Below are positions 45,657 through 57,400 of a stretch of DNA of 64,000 nucleotides, piece after piece (the first letter of the stretch is position 1; each line of letters opens with the position of its first letter). Both the position numbers and the translations under genes were made by a program. The notes under the pieces were generated by a model. It worked only from the letters and a program-made list of their open reading frames with translations. It was not told where the DNA came from and made no database searches. Source of the stretch: Melampsora larici-populina 98AG31 (taxonomy: Eukaryota > Basidiomycota > Pucciniomycetes > Pucciniales > Melampsoraceae); NCBI RefSeq assembly GCF_000204055.1, contig NW_006768775.1, forward strand, positions 1,198,322 to 1,262,321. The letters run 5' to 3'.

Positions 45657-47687
45657 TTGGTTTTAGGTATCTTTCTATTTCCAATTCTTGCATCCTTCAA
45701 CTCAAGTTCACAAGCAATTTTTATTGACGATTCCTCTTTCCGTTACAGAATTGAATATTTCAGGTTCAATTGAAGCGTTTTTATTGTTGATGTTATATAA
45801 CTTTCATTAAATTTGACTTTTAGTTATCCTTTCGCGTTTCATATACATAAAATTAAAGCCTATCTGTTATGTACTTGTTGTCCATCAAAGTTGTACTCAA
45901 ATGATTGTTATTACTGTGGTATCTCATTGAATCTTTGATACCTTGATTCCATTGGTTGTGTAGATATCAGGCTCATTATTGTAAAACAACAACTTCTGGA
46001 TTTTCTCTCGATCTTTGACAAGTCAGAGAGTTCCAAACTCCTGTAAAACGATTTTTGCTACATATCAAGCACAGACCTTCCCTCCGGCGTGATTGTGGAA
46101 TAAAAACGCTTGGTAAGAATTCGTTTGCCTCAAAACAAAGTTGTCTCTAAACAACCAGATAACGACCGTACCGATCGATGCCGCTTGAGTTGCCCAAACA
46201 ACATGGTCTTGAACACATGAAATCGTGAATATCAGAGGCTTTACTGACTTTGTAAACAATCATGATACTTTGAAGGGACTTGATTTCAAACGCTAAGGAG
46301 TTCACAATGAGCATGAGATGTAATTCAACCTTCACATTCCCATTAAAAGTGAGGTGCTCTCAGATTGAGTTATGATCATGATTTTCTGTAGGCCACCTAT
46401 CAGGATTTTCTGATCTTGGGCCATACTTTTTTATACGTCAGTACATTTCTCCTGAACTCTGTCTGTGATCCCAAAGTATCACCAGTCTCTTTGAGTTCAT
46501 ACAAATCAATGAGGATAAGTCTTGAAAAATTCTTCATAGTGTTGAATGAGTGGGAAAAAGGTCTTGAGGTATCTTTGGGCCTTTTTCCTAGAAGTTGATC
46601 TAGAACTCATGATTCCAGGTCAAAATACTAAACATAGACTTGAATGTTTCAAGGTAAAGAAAAAGTCTGATACATGTACAATACATAACCTAGCTTGAAG
46701 TTCATCAATTCAATTTCTACAATCATGATGTAGAAAGGGTTGAACAAGTAATACAAATTTGATACGTCAGAAAATCTGAATCATCTCAATTCCTTTTTTC
46801 ATAAATTTCTAAACCTATTCCTATATATACAAAAAAGATCTCAACTATTTAATAGAAAAAAGTGTAAACAAAACCCCAAGTCACCATGTTTTATTCAATT
46901 TGATTGGTAAATGACTTCAGAATTGTAGGTGAAGTACATTTACTTTTAAAAGATTTTAATCATTTTTGGAAAGCTTTGAAATACAATTAAAATCAGCTCA
47001 TATATGATCTCTTAGAATTTGATCACCAGTCAATTTTTAGAAGGGTTTGGTATGATCATAAGATTGAAGATTGAACCATTTGAGGTGATACAGCGTATAT
47101 TATCTTTAGTTAGAAATCATTAGAGTATGGTACCAAATGAATACAAAAGAAAAGGCAGAGAAGATGGTATTTGAGATTGAGCATGGAATAGCTAGACTTG
47201 CCTCATTCTATTTTCCTTCCCTAGATAAAATAAACTCACGACGTACCAATCCTTGAAGATCTATATGATTTACTTAGAAAACATCTTCAACTTCCACCAT
47301 AAAATTTTACCTCATCTGAACCTCAAGCACTCCTCATCTCTCCTCTCTCTTGGTTAGTTCTCCAAGTTTATCCCTGAGATTATTTTTCTAGTATGAATAT
47401 CATGATACAATCATTCTCTTATATACATCACCGTAAGAAAAAAAAACACGTTGAATTAACGGATTACACAAATAGGCTTTTAGAAAGCCCATGTACATAT
47501 GATACAAAGTTTGTTGTTAAAAAAATCTTTGAGAATTGAAAGGAAAAAGTTCCAAGTTTTTGACATTCAGATGAAAAAAGCTCATTTCGTTTGATTTCTT
47601 TATCTGTCATTCATTGTTTTCTATTCTATTCTATTCTATATTAATTACCTTTTCCTTCATTTTGATTGTTTTCTTGTCTTTTTCTCT
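45657..47687. other. Intergenic region between two converging genes
   Basis: No supported gene. AT-rich with a TTCTA microsatellite near 47618-47640. It probably contains the 3' ends of the membrane protein gene and NUS1. Confidence 0.4.
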
Positions 47688-49010
47688 TCATGCACCTTTT
47701 CTTTGTTCACAATCACTATAAACTCTCATAGCTGCCATAAATTCTCGATAAGTGACTTGATAAGGTAAGATAGAGTATGATCTACCATGACTAATAAACC
47801 AAAAAAGGAAGGAGTCAGTTTTTTATCACTCTAGAAGAAGATTCACAGAATGAAAAAGATCAGAACAAGTTGGCTTACTAAATCTCAGCGAGATTTAATT
47901 GCCAAGGTGGAAAACCACGGAATCGAAGTGATCGACCTCCAAGTACCATAATCAGATCAGGAGGACCAATAGAAGTAGCTAAAAGTCAAAGAAAAGAAGC
48001 AAAGAGTCAATCAAGCTAAAGATAATTTAAAATTCCAAAAAAACAAAAGACAACTTACAACAAATCTGATCACCAATAATCTTCACATTCAGATCATTTA
48101 GTGAAAGAGATGAATCTTTATTACGCATTGAAGTCACCAGTTGACGAGCCACTTGAACAAGATGTGCATGACCATGTTGACGAGTCAGGATATTGAGACG
48201 TAAGGTTTGTTTAGGTTGTGAATTTGATCCATGAATATTATATTTGATTAAGAAACTAGTTAATACGTCTGCCTGATCTACACCATGTTCTTGATTAGGT
48301 AAAATCAATTCAACCGAGTCTCTTACACCGATTATATATGTTGAAGCGAGTGATTCTAGTACGTCATATTGGTATTTTTTGAGAAGTCCTACATAGATTT
48401 AAACCGTAAAAACAGTTGAAAAAATATCAATTTGTAACGCTTGCAGATTATCTTATTGATAGATTTGAAGAATGTATGGATTGGATTGTAACTCACCTCT
48501 TTCGTCATAAAATGATATTTCTTGAACCCCACTAAGTTTAGACCAAGTAATAAGACATTGTAAATCGTTTGCCATAGCATTAACTTCATACAAATCTTGT
48601 TTCTTCTCTGGATCCGAAGTTGAAGAACGATCAAATAAAAACTTGAAGAAGAATAGTCGATTTAAAGTTGTATTGATTGGAACCCAAACGATGGCTATAT
48701 GATTTGGTTTTTTCTTTAAAGTTGATATTTCATTTGAATTCATTGATTTGAATCCAGCTAGAATTAAACCATCTTCCAACATATCTCTAAGACGAGTTCC
48801 ACATCCGATGATCACTCGAGTTGCATGAGTGAATAGGTGTAAGATGTGAAGGATGCCAAGACAGATGGTTAGGATGATAGCCCGTCCGATTATTGTGATG
48901 AGATCTTTGATCATTTCTTGATGTTCTTGATGATGATGATGGTATATTTGAAAAAGCAAGATAAGAAATGAAAGTGTTTCGATGAGAAAGTAAGAAAAGA
49001 AAGGTTCCAA
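47688..49010 (-). CDS. NUS1: Dehydrodolichyl diphosphate synthase complex subunit NUS1 (NgBR homologue)
   Basis: Four exons on the minus strand: 49010-48497, 48388-48059, 47978-47879, 47790-47688; 348 residues, all junctions in phase. N-terminal hydrophobic helices (about 5-22 and 36-60) fit an ER membrane anchor. The cis-prenyltransferase-like domain starts near PNHIAIVW, with ANDLQCLITWSKLSGVQEIS and YDERG, then LRLNILTRQHGHAHLVQVAR, GPPDLIMVLGG and FRGFPPWQLNLAEIY. The protein ends CEQRKGA, matching the C-terminal EQRxG motif that NUS1/NgBR subunits supply to the active site of the heteromeric enzyme. The long catalytic motifs of the partner (RER2/DHDDS) are absent, as expected. The complex makes dehydrodolichyl diphosphate for glycoprotein synthesis at the ER. 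Confidence 0.93.
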
Positions 49011-51861
49011 GTGGTTGTGTAGGTCACGGTGGTGTCAAAGTCGATCGAATTGGTTTCGTCAAATTAAATTCAACAGTACTTCTCAACTGGATTATAATTT
49101 AATTCAGTTTGTAATTCTGAGAAACAAAAAAAAATGTGGGAAGAAAGGAAGAAGATCGATTATATATCTTGGAGGATGTTAAGTCTCAAGAAATCAGAAT
49201 CACCATCAATCTCAATCTCAAGCTCACCAAAAGGAGTGCTATCTAGTAGAATATTCAGTGAAAGCAGACTGACCGCAGATGAGCTCATCTCAGTTGAAAT
49301 ACTCACTCATTCATCATCTTAAAATCTTTCTCTAACCCCCAAAGTATGTAACTCACTAAACCTGACTCCCGATTTACGAACTTGATTTTGCATACATAAC
49401 TCCTGTTGAAATTATCATAGACTTGAAATGTTGTATCCATCACAGAAAATGTGATGTAGTGTATCATTTGAATCAGCATAAATGATATGACCCCCAAAAG
49501 ATCACCCATTTATGCGATGCTTGAATAGCAGGAATGTGATTGGGTTCAGTGACCGGGATTTTGTACTCACCGATAACTGAATGATAGATTAAGAAATTAA
49601 ATTCCAACTCAAGGGATTATTCGATAGTCACCCTGATCCAAAGTGGTTTGTACGCCGTGAAGATTGTGATAGCAAACCATATAGCTGAAAGATGAAGGCT
49701 ACCTATGAAAAGAATTGAAATTGGTACTGCTATTAACATAGGGGAATCAGTAAGGCTAAAGGGGTCACGTAGTAGTATAGAAATACGTATCCTAATCACA
49801 TCGAAAACTACTTCTCCAGCTCTCAATAGTTCAATTTGTTTTTCAGTTTTTTAATTTCCTGCCCGCCACCCTCTTGTCAGACAGGGGTTAAGTTCCAGGG
49901 CTCTCACTTTCTCTTCGCAAGATGTAACTCGGTCAGCGTAGGGGACGCCTCCAGTGGAGACTGTCAGTGTCAGCGCCGTGTGTGGCCTCCCACAGCACTC
50001 TCATTTTTTCAAGCCTTCTTGTATCGCAGTTTTTTACTCCTTCAGGTCCGAACCCGCTATTCGGCATACAAAATTGCAACCCGGCCCTAGCCCACCTCGT
50101 GTCACTGATTCCTTTTCTTCCTAGTCGAGGAGAACAATTTTGGACAAGTCATGGATTTATGTGTTTTTGTTTGATCAAGCTGCTTGACATGAATATAATC
50201 TGGGTACCCACCTACTGAAATGTGTTCTGAATCTTGTTCCTCCTGAGTCCTTTACTCCGCTTCACTAAATTTCAATCATCTGGTCATCAGTTTATCACTT
50301 TGGTCAGTATTCTGTCTTTCATCTTATCCCTCTTACTTTACAAGTCTGTATGAGCCTAGATCTCTTCTCTCGCTGTAGTATCTTAGTCACTCTTGTCAAA
50401 TGCTGAGCTGATCATCCTCGACCTGCTAAAAGCCGGGGTATGTAGAAAACCTGATATTCTGCCAGGACTCGAGAATTAGCTTGATGTATGTAGTTTGTCT
50501 TTTATCTTCTCAGTCAAACCTCCTAGGTCTATGTATCTCAGAGCTCTGCCCTTGTCATAGTATCTCATTTGTCCTTTTCAAGTACTGGATAGACGGTGAC
50601 AGATATTTATAAAAGGTTTACTTCTCTTCTTGGGTTTGTTGCTCTACATTTGCCTTCCGGTATCAGTGTTTCCTAGAGTAGCGAGATTTATTTATAAGGT
50701 AGTGAAAAATTAAAATACTTTGAATGAAGCTCACGCTTAACCGTTGTGAGAATTTCTCGGAATGAGCTAGTTTGTAAGCTTATTTTTGAGTCATCATTAA
50801 CACCCGGGGCTCAGACGAGAGTGTTGCTGAAAGTCGCTTTAAACATGACTAAGCCAAGATGAGGAGTGGTACATAGTTTCTGAAGTAAAGTTCTCCGTTA
50901 TTCCAGACCCTAGTGGGGTCAGTGAGATCTTCATATATCGTGAGCACACCTTTTGCTTGGGATCATAACAGATCGATCCTTGAATGTGTGCGTGAGCTTG
51001 ACGAGTTTTCCATATCAAACCAACGATGGTCACTTGTGTTACATACACCGTTACGGTATAGTTTGGATAATTATTTAATAAGTCATGAACAGGGCCTCTC
51101 CCATAGCCAAACGCGTTCATGGGCAATGGCTACATACCATCTCTACTCTCATAGCATTTCCTCACCATCACTCCAACAGTCTTAAGATGTGCTTTTTACG
51201 TATGGCTCTTTCAATGCTTATTCAGCGTCATTTTCCACTTACATATTTCGTATTTAGTCCGAATGCCCAATACATTTCTAATTATCATTTTCAAAAGCAT
51301 TTACTATACTTTTTCCAATCGTACCTACAAAATAATTCCAAAGCACAAATAAAAGCTCAGGTGAATCACAAAAGCTAATCATCACTAAAAGCTTAGTTTG
51401 AAAAAACATAAGGGGTTTTTCTTTATGAAGATCCACGCGTTTGAACACTCAGCTTTTTTATGATAAATGCGTAACAAATTCCCTTTGTATCAACTCATCT
51501 GAGGAACTTCAAAAGGGGGTGACAACACTCTTTACGATTCCAAAGGAAAACTTTAATTGATCGAAAGCGAATTGAGAGGATGAAAAGTTCTTTAAACTCC
51601 CTCAACTTTTTTTATTTTATCTCATTTCATTTGACTTTATGATCGCGCTTTTGGAGCTCTAAGCTGAGCGCTATTCTCAGACTGTTCAGGTATATAAGTG
51701 AGGTCAATCAGACTCAATCTAATCCACAATACGCCAAAGATCTATACGACCTTTCCAGCTTTCCGAACATCAATAAACCTTTCGGTCAAGCTCATAAAAC
51801 CTGAATACCGATAATCACGCTCCAAATCATACTATCTAAACCCACGTCACACAACAAACAA
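49011..51861. other. Intergenic region between NUS1 and the LPMO gene
   Basis: No gene is supported. A hydrophobic 69-residue frame on the minus strand (49617-49826) and another at 49303-49509 could be remnants of a membrane protein gene, but they cannot be joined through good splice sites. A more GC-rich patch lies at 49850-50100. The right end carries the LPMO promoter. Confidence 0.4.
51691..51698 (+). promoter_or_regulatory. Candidate TATA box of the LPMO-CFEM gene
   Basis: TATATAAG lies 163 bases upstream of the start codon at 51862, followed by a CA- and pyrimidine-rich leader. The arrangement resembles that of the secreted-protein gene at 32297. Confidence 0.5.
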
Positions 51862-53581
51862 ATGCATACTATCATGAAGATTTCCTTTCTACAAGCCCTT
51901 CACTTATTCAACACAGTTTCTGCTCACGCTTACATCAAAACTTGGTCGGCCGATGGTGGTAAATTTGAAAATGCTCAAAAGCAACCTTTAGGTAATACAG
52001 CCTTCAGAGGTGTCTCAAAGAATACTGGATGGATCGGTAGTAAATTTATCGAAACTCCAGCTATTACTTGTGGTGCTAATGATACTCCTAAAGGAAAAAT
52101 TGCCGCCCCTATCGCTCCTTTCTTCCACACGTCTGATCAAGCTGCGAAGAAGACTTTATCAGTTAAAGCTGGAGGAGAAATTGACCTTGTGATCACCGGT
52201 GAACCTGGCAAAGGGTAAGACTTTCTTTCTTCGAATTCGATGACCATTACTCCCTCTTGTCTGTTGATCACTGACTTTTTCTCTTCTTTAGATTTCCTCA
52301 CCCTAATGGCCATATTCAAACTTATCTTGGTTATTGTGGTGCCGAAGCGAATTCATGTGCCAACTTCGATGCTGCCAAAGCTAGTTACTTTAAAATTCAA
52401 GCCGAGGTAAACGCAATTTCTGAGAAATTGCGTCCAAACTTTGATCACAAGGCAGATGGCAATAAATGGAACATACCGATCCCTTCATTTATTCCTCCAG
52501 GTAGCTATATAATGAGATTAGAATTGTGGGTACCTTCTTATCACTCCTTCTGTTCTCATTATCTTTTCAATCACAACGTGCTCAAATGTTTCTTTTCGTT
52601 CTCTAGGATTACTTTCGGACAATCGAGCGACCAGGAGGGAAAACAAGATCAATATTACGTGTACTGTGGTCAGATCCATGTCACAGGTTCGCGAACTCCC
52701 GCCCATGATCTCAGTCGTCTCGATTCGGTTCAATTTCCCGGAGCCTACAAGTCTGGGAACATCCCTAAAGACCATCTTCCAGGACCCAAGGTGATCTCAA
52801 AGGTTGCAGGAAATCAATCTAAAGAAAAACAGCCCAAGGGAAATAAATCCAAGGACTGCAAACCGAAAAAATCGACCTTCAACTCTAATCAATTAACCAA
52901 ACTGACTGCTTGTGATGGTACTTGTTTCAAAGCCAAGACCACTGCTCACGAACTCAAGCATTTAGCCCCATCTTGTTCACCCGAAGATTTCTCTTGTCTA
53001 TGTCGATCTCATAAATGGATTTGTGCATATGTATCCTGCGCTGAAGGAAACTGCAAGGTAAGCTCTTCTTCTGATTTTTTCCACTGTTCCTTCATATTCC
53101 AAGTTTTATGAACTGACGAGATTCTAATCAATTGTGATTTTTAGGGAGACGAGAGCAAAAAGGCATCTGATGAAGTTTATTCGAAATGTGGAGCGATCTT
53201 ATCCTCACGTTCTCGTTTAAGTACAACCGATTATATTCCCGAACATCAAAATCCATCTTCAAAGGAGATCTCAAAATCTGAAAGTTGTATGAACAAGTGT
53301 TTTGGATCTGGAAAACAACTTGGTCGTTCTACTTGTCGTTCTGGAGACTTGGACTGTGTTTGTAAAGACCACGCAGCCGTTTGTGCTTGGGCCAAATGTG
53401 CCGAGACAAACTGTCAGGTAAGTTGAAAAACCTTTCACTTGACAATCTCTTCACTCATCTGATACAACTTCTGCTTTGCTTTTTTTTGTAGGACAACACC
53501 GATACCATCAGATTAGCCTCGGATGCGATTTATGAAAAATGTTATAAGATTACCAGCTCTCCTGTTCGAAGAAATAGATAG
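51862..53581 (+). CDS. Secreted AA9-like lytic polysaccharide monooxygenase with two CFEM-like domains
   Basis: Five exons: 51862-52214, 52292-52525, 52607-53057, 53145-53417, 53492-53581; 466 residues, all in phase. A 21-residue signal peptide ending VSA leaves His22 as the mature N-terminus, the first ligand of an LPMO copper brace. The second His is His121 or His125 in FPHPNGHIQTYLGYC. The AA9 C-terminal motifs follow: IPIPSFIPPGSYIMRLEL and QYYVYCGQIHVTG, with Gln211 and axial Tyr213 at the family spacing from Cys216. A Lys-rich linker (about 260-290) leads to two Cys modules with matching spacing, starting at Cys298 (to Cys361) and in SCMNKC (about 394-455): C-x3-C, then C-x6-C-x-C-x6-C-x4-C-x4-C and a last Cys. 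This is CFEM-like. LPMOs oxidatively cut polysaccharide; CFEM domains act at fungal surfaces. A 45-nt in-frame GT-AG stretch (52407-52451) may be an optional intron. Confidence 0.87.
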
Positions 53582-54471
53582 TTCATTCTTTTGTTTAGTT
53601 ATTTGTTTTTATCGTATATAATTTGAATTGCAAGGCAGCGCCTATGTCTATTTTTGTTCGTTTATATCTGACTATTCTCAATAAGAGAACTTCCAATATC
53701 AAAAGGGTACTTGAATGTCTCATGATTCAAAGTTGAGAAAGAAATTGAAAGCCCGATAAATGAGAGACATTGCCGTTGATTACCTTTGAGATGTGTTTCA
53801 CTCCTCCTTCCTCATTCCTCATCAATTTTCCATCATCTGAACTGGAACCGTTGCGCAGGTAGCCTAGAAGAAAACCCAATTGCCTCTTTCTCTATACAAT
53901 CTTCATGAGTGATGGATTTTCAAAATTAAGATCAGCGTTTCCACATAATCCTGTCGAACAAGAAGCTTTGTAAGTGGATTGGTATGAGGAAGATAAATCC
54001 AATGAGCTTTACTTGCGATAGTTGACTACATATTATGGTGAAACTCGCTATCACACTCACGATCAGGCAGAAACTGCTTGAGGCTTTAACGACTTTATGT
54101 GCCTTAGAAATTGAGACAGTCCAAGTCCAAGTCCAAGCGTATGTTTTTGTTTTTCTTTCTTTAACAAATACTAAAACATTCAAATTACAAAGACTGATAA
54201 AACCGAACTTTACAACGATGACGATGACGATGATAAATAAAATATAACTAATCAAATCAAAAATTACGAGAAGAAACCAAGAAAGAAAACCAAAAAGAAA
54301 CGGTGTCCGTTTTTTCCAGAACCTAATTACAATCTCTAACAAAAAGTCTTCAAAAAACTCAAAAAAAAGTAATTAAATCAAAACAATTAAACATTCAAAA
54401 AGTGATTGTATATTTGCTTTTGAAAAAATAAATGTATGTATTGAAAAATTACCAAAGGAATCAGAAAAGAA
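53582..54471. other. Convergent 3' region between the LPMO and kinesin genes
   Basis: Both genes end toward this stretch. It is AT-rich with probable 3' untranslated regions. The open frame at 53932-54342 (minus) is low-complexity and not supported. Confidence 0.45.
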
Positions 54472-57400
54472 TTATTTCCTTGAAAGACTTTGATTAGCTT
54501 TATCACGTAAAATTCCAATATGAATTCTATGTTTTCCACCATGACTATGACCATTACCAGATGAACCAGAAATCGATCTTTTCCTTTTACAAGCAGAAGA
54601 CATATTCTTCATACCTAACATTGTTAGCCTTTCTCCTTCTCCTTCTTCTTCTTCTTCATTCCCTTTGACTTCATTCTCATTATCTTCCTCTTCTTCCTCC
54701 TCCTCTTCTTCTTCTGGTACTACTCGTTTAGCTCTCGGTGTTTGTCCTGTTACAACGTCTTGTTTGATTTCTTTTGTTAGATAAGTATGAACGTCTTGTT
54801 GGATATTGGCCATTAAGTTGATAGATTTCTCTATACATTCATTTGTTGAATTGCATTGTACATTTAACTATCCAAAATAACACACATCACAGTTAGTAAC
54901 TTTGGAAACTTCAATAGATCTTTCAAATCAATACTACTGACCTCTTTCTTACTTTCTTCAACTACATCCTCCACTGCATCTTCAACCGTTTTCATCTTAG
55001 ACCTTAGTGTTCCATAACTCTCTTTCGTCTCATTCAACATTCTTGTCAAACTGGACTCAAGCTTTTCGCCACGTTGTTCAAATTCGTCCAAGACTAAAGA
55101 ACCAAAAACGTTTCAGGAAATGTAATCTACATGTTTCCAAAGAAAGGGTAGTAGCTTAGAACTTACGTTGGTTACATGTAGTCTTCATTTCAGTTTCGAT
55201 TTGATCTACTCCTTCAAAATAGACTTGAGAAGCTTCAAGAGCTTGATCGTGATCGGTCACCAGCGCTTTCGAAGCCGCCTTAGCTTTCTGTTTCAAGTTC
55301 TACAATAGACAGAGAGCCAAAAGATGAATATCGCAAGAAAGGAAAAACAGACAAGAATGAATCAAGAATCGATCACCAAGCTCACCTCATCAAACCCTTG
55401 TACAGTAACCCGTGTACCATCTAACTCCGTAGATAATTGAACTTCTAATCGATTGTGAGCCAAATCAAAACCTTCTTGAAATTCATCAATCCTTCTTCTC
55501 TTATGATCTTGTCTTTGACTTAAATCTTCAAGTGATTGAACAATTGATTCTGTTTCTTTCAATTTCCTTTTCAGATTCGATTCTCTTTGTCGACTGATGA
55601 TCCTCATCAATTCTTCTGTATCTAAATATCCTTGTTCTTCTTCTTTTCTATAATCTTCTTGAAGTTTTTCAATTTGTTGTTTAAGTAAATCTGTCTAAAG
55701 AGAAACAAAACATTCGTGTCAATAACCAATAAGATGAACACTGCATCTCTGCTACATAATCATGGCGAACCTGTTCCAGCAACTCTCGTTTCTCTTCTTC
55801 ATGCGATTGGATCAATCCTTTTCGATCCTCTATAAACTTCTTCCGAATCACTTCTACCGTCTTTTCTGCACATCCCCACATCCGATCACTATAGTTCAAA
55901 GCCTTTTACAAATCGTGAAAAGATAGTCATCAATACCAAAGTCCCTAGCATCAAAACTCCACAAAGCATTCACCTCTTCTTTGATTTCTTCAATCATAGA
56001 TTGCAATCCATTTAACCTTACTGATTCTCTTGCGTTGACTTCATTCAGATGATCTGAATGAGCCTTCAAAAGCTCTTCCCCAATCATCTTCCTCAAAAGT
56101 CGGTCTCCAATCAAATCCTGACCGGTCCCTTCAAGATCCTCAATCATCTCCGCTGCTTTCGTATGGCATTGTGTTAAACCTTCCAGTCTTTCTTCTAAAT
56201 GTGTATGCGATGCTGAAATTTCCTACTCGTCAAGAAAGGTCAGTTAAAAATCCACTACTTAAATCACAAAGACAAATAACAGACAACTTACTTCTGAATG
56301 CTTTTGTCCAAATTTCGTAAGTCGGTCTTGCATAGTCTTATGAAGTTGATTAAAGTTGACTTTAAATCCGTCTAATTCAGTTTGAAGTTTACTACTAGTT
56401 GCCTTCATACTTTGATCGACTACTTTGATTGTATCTTGATTAAGAGCCTCAACTGCTGCCTTTCGACCTAAAATAATGATGTATAGAGTCAGAAAAAAGC
56501 TTCGGGTTTACAAACCATATCAGATTGAAACTGATTACACACCAATCTTGGCCCTTAATCCTTCATTCTCTTCATAAGCCTCTTGACATCTACCTTTCCA
56601 TTTACTCCTACTTCTTTCACTCACCTCTCTTGCACCTTTCTCTTGAACCAAATCGGTTTCTAAATGATCTCTAATCGATTTCAATTCATCTAATTCATTT
56701 AACCTTTTATTCAATTCATCTTGAATTTTTTTAATCTCTCCTTCTCTAACATTTAACATTCTTAAACATTTCTCAAACTCTTTCTTGGTTCTCATCAATT
56801 CCAATTCAATCAATTCAATCTTTCTACGTGATTCAATCATCATTCGGTTTTTACCTTCTGATTCATTTACCATCTCTGACCACCTTTCTTCATTAAAATA
56901 AATTCCATTCTTCGTACGTGTAGCAATCAAATCATGTCTTAATTTTTCAATCTCATGTACATATTGATTAATGAGGGCTGCTTTATTAATCTTATTATTC
57001 AATTCTGGTCGGTTTTTGATCGATTTGGCTCGAAGTGCATAATCTAATGTTGAAAGGGTTTCTTCAATATTCATTCGAGCTGGTGAAACCGTCGCAATGA
57101 TACACGTCTTGGTCTTTCCTCCTAACGAGTCTTGTAAGAGTCGGGTTAGCTTGGACTCCCTACGATGGTTGAACAAGCAATTGATCAGTGACCATTCCGC
57201 AGATGCAGCTATGGCGAGAAGTCAACAGAATTAGAAGCTAGCAATGGCAACGCTTACCTGTATGGTACATGACTACTCTTTTCCACCAATGCATTGATCA
57301 CTCTCCCTAAAGTCAGTAAACTTTGATTAATCATCCCAGCTTCACGTGCTCTACCAAACTCTTTTCCAGCCCCAGACCTTCCCACATTCTCACTCCCAGC

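Noticed and set aside
45965..46335. Overlapping 60 to 64 residue frames on the minus strand
   Set aside because: Short, mutually overlapping and without motifs.
49303..49826. Two hydrophobic minus-strand frames as exons of one membrane protein gene
   Set aside because: No splice pair joins them in phase; a stop lies directly upstream of the second frame's ATG.
53932..54342. 136-residue minus-strand frame downstream of the kinesin gene
   Set aside because: Low-complexity Ile/Val/Phe-rich translation of AT-rich 3' DNA; the kinesin reading frame already ends at 54472.
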